A stretch of 64,000 bases of DNA from Spirosoma aerolatum (GTDB lineage Bacteria; Bacteroidota; Bacteroidia; Cytophagales; Spirosomataceae): NCBI RefSeq assembly GCF_002056795.1, contig NZ_CP020104.1, positions 4,597,501-4,661,500 of the forward strand, given 5' to 3'. Shown piece after piece: positions 59,174 through 64,000 of this stretch. A program made the position numbers and the translations under genes. The notes under the pieces are model-generated. The model was not told the DNA's origin. It was given only the letters and a program-made list of their open reading frames with translations, and ran no database searches. Within the stretch, counting starts at the first letter, position 1. The number at the start of each line of letters is the position of its first letter.

Positions 59174-59749
59174 TTGAAGTTGAACAGGAACGGTCGGTTT
59201 GGCTTTTTCAATCGATAGGGGTCGTTCGATGAGTAGAGGTTGTGGGTTTTTCATTGTTTCCCACTGATTATAACCTATCCACTTATGATCAACTCGGTAA
59301 GCTGGGCCTTCAGCAACGAGCCGATGGTCAGCGGGTTTGCATCGCCAGTTGAATACGCTAGGCCAATGACGTGGATAAGATGGCCCAAATTTGTTTTGCC
59401 CTAAGTGAATGCCGCTCGAAAAGATAACCATGTAGATTTCAAGCCAGAATTCAGTATAGCCCCGCTGTTGCCACCAAGTATCAGGCTCAGCCTGTTCAAA
59501 GCCACTGATACTCATTGATCCGTGATTACCACAGATAGCACCGGGTAAACCCGGTACGCAAACCCAGCCTAACCAGGCAGCGTAGGGCTTTTGGCCTGGG
59601 TTGTACTTCATACCTTTGATGCAGGTAGCCATAGCCCCAAACTCAGGTGTTACGACAATCACCTCATCACCGGTTCGGTACTCATTCCCTAAAATGGTAA
59701 TGGAAGTCGGTCCAGCTGGTGGAGCTGGTAGAGCCGGTTTCTTTTTCAT
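59165..59749 (-). CDS. Phage protein of unknown function
   Basis: A 194-residue protein rich in Pro, Gly and Trp. It starts with a SH3/KOW-like strand pattern (SITILGNEYRTGDEVIVVTPEFG) and has a tryptophan-rich centre (PDTWWQQRGYTEFWLEIYMV). No family is recognised. It overlaps the RecE-like gene by 4 bases. Confidence 0.66.
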   Translation of the reverse strand: MKKKPALPAPPAGPTSITILGNEYRTGDEVIVVTPEFGAMATCIKGMKYNPGQKPYAAWLGWVCVPGLPGAICGNHGSMSISGFEQAEPDTWWQQRGYTEFWLEIYMVIFSSGIHLGQNKFGPSYPRHWPSVFNWRCKPADHRLVAEGPAYRVDHKWIGYNQWETMKNPQPLLIERPLSIEKAKPTVPVQLQLF

Positions 59750-60462
59750 ACCCGTAACGTGCTGATAGGCTCCTGCTCAATCCGACTCCAGCTTGACGGC
59801 CTCCAGCCATCGGGTTTCTGGAGTTCCTGATACGCATCGCGTAACAGACGCGCGTTTTTGGCCCGTGCCTGATCAATAATCGCCCGACGATCAACTGAAA
59901 AGGCCATGTTAATTTCAAACACATCAAAAGGTTTGCGCTTCTGAATGGCTACGAAATAAAAGTTGTAGTCCGAGCCTACCGCGTCCAGATAAAACGCAGC
60001 CTGTCGGTCATAACCATACTCAATCATTCGGTTGAAAAAATGGTAAGACGACTCACAGGATGTTGTTTTCAAATCAATAACGACCTGTTTACCAAACCTT
60101 TCAAGCGGTGTTGCATAATGCGCGTCCAGTTTGGCTTTGAGCGGCAACCCAGTCGAAGTGTCCATCCATTGAACAACCTTTTCGCGTTGACCCATCGCAA
60201 TCATGTCTCTGGCCAGGATCGAGGTTTTGCTTAAATCCCGAAAGGACTTTTCCATCTCAAGAAGTTTAGCGCGTTCAGTGACGTGATGCTGTGTCCAGTC
60301 GATTGGTTTTTCGGGTTCCAGAATCATGCTGTGAAACGTGGTTCCGAACCGGGCTGCTTTCTCGTCGATGCTTCGCGCAGGTTTACCCATGCGCAGGTTA
60401 AACAGTTCACACAAATCGCTGTGGGCGATTCGGTTCATTGTGCGATATTGATGGTCTGTCAT
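59746..60462 (-). CDS. RecE-like exonuclease (PD-(D/E)XK)
   Basis: A 238-residue protein with the fingerprint of exonuclease VIII/PDDEXK_1 nucleases: His44 in FGTTFHSMILEP, Asp113 in AKLDAHY, Asp130-Leu-Lys132 in VVIDLKTT, and Gln154/Tyr158 in YDRQAAFYLDAV. It would resect double-stranded DNA ends for phage recombination. The partner annealing protein should be nearby; the 224-residue gene at 60726 is the candidate. Confidence 0.87.
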   Translation of the reverse strand: MTDHQYRTMNRIAHSDLCELFNLRMGKPARSIDEKAARFGTTFHSMILEPEKPIDWTQHHVTERAKLLEMEKSFRDLSKTSILARDMIAMGQREKVVQWMDTSTGLPLKAKLDAHYATPLERFGKQVVIDLKTTSCESSYHFFNRMIEYGYDRQAAFYLDAVGSDYNFYFVAIQKRKPFDVFEINMAFSVDRRAIIDQARAKNARLLRDAYQELQKPDGWRPSSWSRIEQEPISTLRV

Positions 60463-60653
60463 CCCTTGATCTTTCTAACGTGTTCTGAACTATACGTTTT
60501 GACATTGCTTGTTCCGTCTTCGACGACGCGAACCTTACCGCTAGCAGTCCAGCCCTTGCAGACGCCTACGAAGTTGCGCTGATGAAAACCGCGACGATAG
60601 ACTTCAACGCGCACCCGATCCCCGTCGGCTATTTCTGATTGAAGCGTGTTCAT
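60459..60653 (-). CDS. Small basic beta-rich phage protein
   Basis: A 64-residue basic protein with a SH3-like strand pattern (GDRVRVEVYRRGFHQRNFVG ... GKVRVVEDG). It overlaps the nuclease gene by 4 bases. A nucleic-acid-binding role is possible but unproven. Confidence 0.62.
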   Translation of the reverse strand: MNTLQSEIADGDRVRVEVYRRGFHQRNFVGVCKGWTASGKVRVVEDGTSNVKTYSSEHVRKIKG

Positions 60654-60725
60654 AAACCCAATAGGCTTGCCCAGCCGCCCGAAACTGACTCCAGGCGGCT
60701 GAGTGATGAGAGAAAAGAATCAGGA

Positions 60726-61400
60726 TTAGTTAGCGACTTCGCCAGTTTGGCTGTCTACATCAGCAGGCGGTAGCTTTAACCCATAATCGCCAGCCGTACC
60801 GTTGTGAAACGGATTGTAGTAGTTCATCGCCGTTTTGATGTTGGCAATGTCGGTCAGGGTTTCCGTGCGGAATATCCGCCGATCAGCTGCGTAGGCTTTA
60901 AGTTCGGCTGTTTTCTCGGGATCGCCATTGCGATAGGAAAACGTAGCGATGTAATACACCCCTTTGGGCTGAATGTTGTTGTTTTCCTTTTTCTCAGCTA
61001 CCACCGTTACCAGCACATCGGCCAGCGTCAGATCGTCGTAGTATAACGGCTCGATCAATCGGAATATATTATCAACCGAATACCCGTGGAAGAGAATCGC
61101 CGACACGCAGTTTTTTTCGTCCACAAAGAATATCTCGGCCCAGTTCTTGGTACCCATGTTGAGAATATTGTCGGTAAATATCCGCCAGGCAATGGGCTGA
61201 AACGTGATGGTTCGGCCTAGCTTCTCGTCGCCGTTGATGTTAAACACACCTTCTTTGGCGTCGAAGCGGTACTGACGGGGATGCCCTTCGAGATACTTGT
61301 ACTTATCGACCAGTTTGCCCGTCAGGTCGTGGACTTTCTGATAGGGCTTGAGTAGCGGTTGCGCATCGGCTGGCACCAGCGCAGATTGTTCGTTCTTCAT
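60726..61400 (-). CDS. Phage recombination-region protein, candidate annealing partner
   Basis: A 224-residue acidic protein (MKNEQSALVPADAQPLLKPY...; TITFQPIAWRIFTDNILNMG). No RecT, Beta, Erf or Sak signature is obvious to me. Position beside a RecE-like nuclease and preferred leader motif suggest an ssDNA-binding or annealing role. Translation starts 6 bases after a CACTAATTCTAAAA motif. Confidence 0.62.
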   Translation of the reverse strand: MKNEQSALVPADAQPLLKPYQKVHDLTGKLVDKYKYLEGHPRQYRFDAKEGVFNINGDEKLGRTITFQPIAWRIFTDNILNMGTKNWAEIFFVDEKNCVSAILFHGYSVDNIFRLIEPLYYDDLTLADVLVTVVAEKKENNNIQPKGVYYIATFSYRNGDPEKTAELKAYAADRRIFRTETLTDIANIKTAMNYYNPFHNGTAGDYGLKLPPADVDSQTGEVAN

Positions 61401-61406
61401 GATTGA

Positions 61407-61420
61407 TTTTAGAATTAGTG
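61407..61420 (-). promoter_or_regulatory. CACTAATTCTAAAA leader motif
   Basis: Exact reverse-strand copy, 6 bases before the start at 61400. The linker to the ATG is the same (TCAATC) as at 61702-61715. Confidence 0.62.
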
Positions 61421-61455
61421 TATTACTGAACTACTGATTTGAGGTAATCTAAAAA

Positions 61456-61695
61456 CTATCGGTTGGCATTATAGCCGGGAGCGGGATCATGAACTTTCAC
61501 AACCTCGGAGCGCACTACATCACTTTCGCCAATCCATAATCTTTTATCGGCTATAAGCTGTATTTGCATCTGGTACTCAACACCTGCAATGGTTATCTCA
61601 CCAAAGGCGCACATAATCGTGTGGCCATCTTGATTGCCCTCTCTGGCATCCGCTACGCAATGTGAAAGGGTTTCTTCGAATGGAATTCCTGTCAT
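61456..61695 (-). CDS. First gene of the leftward recombination operon
   Basis: A 79-residue protein (MTGIPFEETLSHCVADAREG...) with mixed alpha/beta character and no recognised family. The ATG at 61695, 6 bases after the leader motif, is chosen over one eleven codons upstream that would span the motif. Confidence 0.62.
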   Translation of the reverse strand: MTGIPFEETLSHCVADAREGNQDGHTIMCAFGEITIAGVEYQMQIQLIADKRLWIGESDVVRSEVVKVHDPAPGYNANR

Positions 61696-61701
61696 GATTG
61701 A

Positions 61702-61715
61702 TTTTAGAATTAGTG
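61702..61715 (-). promoter_or_regulatory. CACTAATTCTAAAA leader motif
   Basis: Exact reverse-strand copy, 6 bases before the start at 61695. Confidence 0.62.
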
Positions 61716-61815
61716 ATAACAGGAGCAAAATTGAGTAATATATTTTACATAAACAATATTAATGAGTAATATTTTACTTAATATTGTGAAATATATTTCA
61801 AACTCTTATAGATTT
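61716..61815. promoter_or_regulatory. Divergent control region with repeats
   Basis: Very A/T-rich. Direct repeats GAGTAATATATTTTAC (61733-61748) and GAGTAATATTTTAC (61764-61777); inverted repeat CAATATT (61754-61760) / AATATTG (61780-61786). These are likely operators for the HTH gene and the leftward operon. Confidence 0.5.
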
Positions 61816-62139
61816 ATGAGAAACATTACGATTGTGACCAAGATCGCCACTAAAATTGATGGCACCTGGCTTCGGGATGCCATCGATGCATTAGGAGTAA
61901 GTGTAAGTGAAGTGACCCGGCAAATGGGCCTAAATCACAATAAACGACTCTATCAGCATTTCAACAACGACAGCCATTTAGGAGGTAGCCATTTATTGGC
62001 TTTAAAACAGGCTTTTCCAAAAATAAACCTGAATTACGTAGTAGCCGGAGAGATGCCAATGCTACTGACGTCAACCGACGAAATGAGTATAACGATCGTC
62101 AAGCCTTCTACGCTTCAGGTTAACTTTCAGGACCAATAA
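61816..62139 (+). CDS. HTH transcriptional regulator
   Basis: A 107-residue protein from the ATG at 61816 (an earlier in-frame ATG at 61762 lies in the control region). Residues 16-65 (TWLRDAIDALGVSVSEVTRQMGLNHNKRLYQHFN...) fit a helix-turn-helix. It is divergent from the recombination operon and probably regulates it, or acts as a second repressor. It is the last phage gene before attR. Confidence 0.7.
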   Translation: MRNITIVTKIATKIDGTWLRDAIDALGVSVSEVTRQMGLNHNKRLYQHFNNDSHLGGSHLLALKQAFPKINLNYVVAGEMPMLLTSTDEMSITIVKPSTLQVNFQDQ

Positions 62140-62307
62140 TCTACACTTACAAACATTACTCCCTGACCGTCTAAAACCCTTTGAAAATGGTTAAGTTTAC
62201 CCTCTAAACCGTGATCAAATATGCACCTTGTTGTACTAATGTTAAAATCAGCCAGAGCAAATAAGGTATAATTATCTGAAATTAAGCCAGTTAACTACTA
62301 GCATTAT
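62140..62307. other. Non-coding phage right end
   Basis: A/T-rich with no credible ORF on either strand. It probably contains integrase arm sites, which cannot be identified by eye. Confidence 0.4.
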
Positions 62308-62320
62308 TTTCTCGATAGGA
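62308..62320. repeat. attR core, 13-bp direct repeat
   Basis: TTTCTCGATAGGA, identical to 8742-8754. With the preceding T and following bases it makes the perfect inverted repeat TTTTCTC-GATAG-GAGAAAA (62307-62325), the shape of a tyrosine-recombinase core site. Confidence 0.78.
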
Positions 62321-62325
62321 GAAAA

Positions 62326-62333
62326 TACTTTTG
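62326..62333 (+). promoter_or_regulatory. nnr promoter -7 element
   Basis: TACTTTTG, a perfect TAnnTTTG, 6 bases after attR and 32 bases before the nnr start. No clear TTTG lies at the -33 position in the prophage-bearing configuration. Confidence 0.6.
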
Positions 62334-62365
62334 TAAAATTGCGCTGTGTTTGTGACACCGATCTT

Positions 62366-63883
62366 ATGAAAATCCTCAATATTAACCAAATCCGGGCGCT
62401 TGACCAATCCACTATTGAACATGAACCCATTGCTCCCATCAATTTAATGGAGCGTGCTTCACTTGCCTTTGTTGACTGGTTTGCCCGCCAATTTCCGAAT
62501 ACAACCCCTACTAAACTTTTTTGTGGATTAGGTAATAATGGTGGAGATGGATTAGCGATTGCCCGATTACTTCTTGAGCGTAATTACCCGATTGAAGTAT
62601 ACGTTGTTCGATATGCCCCCCGTGAGTCTGATGATTTTATGCATAACCATCGTCGGCTCAAACTCCTCGTAGAAACCATTCATTATATTGAGCGGGCTCA
62701 GGATATTCCGGCTTTGCGGCACAACGAAGTACTCATTGATGCCATTCTTGGCTCAGGATTATCCCGCCCAACGGACGGTATCGTAAAGAGCGTTATTGAG
62801 TCGATCAACCGTTCACCGGCCACGGTCGTATCAGTCGATATTGCCAGTGGCCTTTTTGCCGATCAGCCCAATGACGCTACCGATACGATTATTGAGCCCG
62901 ATTATACCATCACGTTTCAGTTGCCTAAACTGGCATTTATGCTTCCTGCCAACGGCAAGTTTGTCGGCGATTGGCATATTGTTGATATTCGGTTACGTAA
63001 ACGGTACATCGATCTGGCCCCAACTCCTTACTACTTCACCCAGCCTCAGGATGCGCGCCTGTTACTTCGCAAACGGGACCGCTATTCACACAAAGGCTCG
63101 TTTGGCCATGCTTTGCTTATCGCGGGCAGTTATGGTAAAATTGGAGCCGCCGTATTGGCCGCGAAAGCCTGTTTGCGCTCGGGTGTTGGGCTTCTGACTG
63201 TTCAGATTCCACGCTGTGGCTACGACGTGTTGCAAACGGCGGTTCCCGAAGCCATGTGCCGTCCCGACGGTGGAGCGAATGTACTAACAGGCACACTTGA
63301 TCGAGGTATTAGTGAAATAGGTAGCCTAACCCCAGCCGATTATGCGACTGTGGGGGTTGGACCTGGTATTGGCAAAGCCCCCGAAACACTAGATATGCTG
63401 AAAGGACTATTGAGATCGATTAAAAAGCCAATGGTACTGGATGCCGATGCCTTGAATCTGATTGCCGAAAATCGTGACTTGCTGAAATATATTCCTCAGA
63501 ACAGTATTCTGACTCCTCATCCTAAAGAATTCGAGCGGTTAACAAAAAAATGGGAAAATGACTATCAGAAGCTGGACATTCTAAGAGATTTTGCCAAACA
63601 ACATCGCGTAGTAGTGGTATTGAAAGGGGCCTTCTCGGCCATTGCCACCCCAGAGGGGGATATCCATTTCAACTCAACCGGCAATCCCGGCTTAAGTACC
63701 GGCGGCACAGGCGATGTTCTGACAGGTGTACTAACGGCCTTACTAGCTCAAAATTACGATTCCGTAGAAGCCGCCGTACTAGGCGTTTTCGCTCATGGAC
63801 TAGCAGGCGACCATGTGGCTCAGCAAAGAGGCCCAATTGGCATGACTGCTTCCGATGTTATTGAGGCTCTCCGCTGGGAATAG
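62366..63883 (+). CDS. nnr: Bifunctional NAD(P)HX epimerase / dehydratase
   Basis: A 505-residue fusion that repairs hydrated NADH and NADPH. The N-terminal YjeF_N domain carries the epimerase signature (FCGLGNNGGDGLAIARLL). The C-terminal ribokinase-like domain carries the ADP-dependent dehydratase motifs (LTPHPKEFERL and GNPGLSTGGTGDVLTGVL). The ATG at 62366 (MKILNINQIRALDQ) is chosen over an upstream TTG. The gene is host DNA just outside attR. Confidence 0.95.
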   Translation: MKILNINQIRALDQSTIEHEPIAPINLMERASLAFVDWFARQFPNTTPTKLFCGLGNNGGDGLAIARLLLERNYPIEVYVVRYAPRESDDFMHNHRRLKLLVETIHYIERAQDIPALRHNEVLIDAILGSGLSRPTDGIVKSVIESINRSPATVVSVDIASGLFADQPNDATDTIIEPDYTITFQLPKLAFMLPANGKFVGDWHIVDIRLRKRYIDLAPTPYYFTQPQDARLLLRKRDRYSHKGSFGHALLIAGSYGKIGAAVLAAKACLRSGVGLLTVQIPRCGYDVLQTAVPEAMCRPDGGANVLTGTLDRGISEIGSLTPADYATVGVGPGIGKAPETLDMLKGLLRSIKKPMVLDADALNLIAENRDLLKYIPQNSILTPHPKEFERLTKKWENDYQKLDILRDFAKQHRVVVVLKGAFSAIATPEGDIHFNSTGNPGLSTGGTGDVLTGVLTALLAQNYDSVEAAVLGVFAHGLAGDHVAQQRGPIGMTASDVIEALRWE

Positions 63884-63944
63884 CGATAAAAATTTTAGTA
63901 AACTATAAGGTTATCCCGTTACTTTATGTCTACAGCGGTGTCTT

Positions 63945-64000
63945 ATGAACCAACTGCCGCTGCCAGCCACGCTAATGTTGACAGGTGATTGTCAGAACAG
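63945..64000 (+). CDS. Start of an unidentified ORF (cut by the window end)
   Basis: An ATG at 63945 (MNQLPLPATLMLTGDCQN) is open to the window end, 62 bases after nnr. Too short to judge; another frame from 63926 stops after 20 codons. Confidence 0.25.
   Translation, partial: MNQLPLPATLMLTGDCQN

Larger units (their letters stand above)
8742..62320. mobile_element. Siphovirus-type prophage, about 53.6 kb
   Basis: Bounded by the 13-bp direct repeat at 8742 and 62308, with a tyrosine integrase at the left edge. It contains complete repressor, replication, packaging, head, tail, lysis and recombination modules and no obviously broken essential gene, so it is probably a functional prophage. The long tape measure (1200 residues), the chaperone frameshift and the absence of sheath or contractile baseplate genes point to a non-contractile long tail. 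Confidence 0.88.

Noticed and set aside
62339..62365. Upstream TTG start of the nnr gene
   Set aside because: It begins right behind the -7 element; the ATG at 62366 matches the family N-terminus.

Overview
The window is a piece of a Bacteroidota chromosome, most likely Cytophagales (Spirosoma or a close relative), that carries one large, apparently intact siphovirus-type prophage. The assignment rests on Bacteroidota-type promoters (TTTG or TTG, then TAnnTTTG), A-rich leaders without Shine-Dalgarno sites, and families typical of the phylum (DUF3822, DUF4126, DUF4468, DUF4494). The genus is inferred from general protein character, not from any search.

Host flanks. Positions 1-8760 hold a partial DUF3822 gene, a Nudix hydrolase, a CBS-pair protein, a RecD-like helicase, a DUF4126 membrane protein, htpG, a small lipoprotein, a rhodanese, a bestrophin-like channel, dapF and rplS. 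From about 62.32 kb the host resumes with the bifunctional NAD(P)HX repair gene (nnr). The prophage lies between the divergent rplS and nnr promoters. A 13-bp direct repeat (TTTCTCGATAGGA) at 8742-8754 and 62308-62320 is the probable attL/attR, which gives an element of about 53.6 kb.

Prophage layout. (1) 8.8-13.8 kb, leftward: integrase, then a putative lysogenic-conversion operon of S24 repressor, 17-residue-repeat surface protein and trypsin-like protease. (2) 13.8-24.7 kb, rightward early region: Cro-like and KilA-N proteins, a 24-bp tandem-repeat gene, a PD-(D/E)XK-like protein, a winged-helix replication protein with a 22-bp iteron array inside its gene, a helicase loader, a RuvC-like nuclease, then DUF4494, DUF5131, ASCH and DUF4031 genes. 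(3) 24.8-54.9 kb, leftward late region. In order of transcription it runs terS, terL, a probable tail-tube gene, portal, scaffold, major capsid, head-tail joining genes, a tail-assembly chaperone pair with a -1 frameshift signal, tape measure, tail tip, fibres, holin/spanin-like genes and CHAP endolysin. An opposite-strand cassette of three envelope proteins interrupts it at 38.0-39.2 kb. (4) 54.9-58.3 kb: two related IS200/IS605-type transposons with cargo other than TnpB, one carrying an orphan DNA methyltransferase. (5) 58.4-61.7 kb, leftward: small genes plus a RecE-like nuclease and a candidate annealing-partner protein, divergent from an HTH regulator.

Most notable observations: the phased iterons inside the replication gene; two cargo-bearing IS200-like elements, one of whose ends are fixed exactly by the small gene it split; a 14-bp motif (CACTAATTCTAAAA) repeated nine times, mostly just upstream of phage start codons; the frameshift chaperone, whose second frame has no start codon of its own; and a 24-bp repeat array with higher-order duplication. 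No tRNA, rRNA, CRISPR array or reverse transcriptase was seen.
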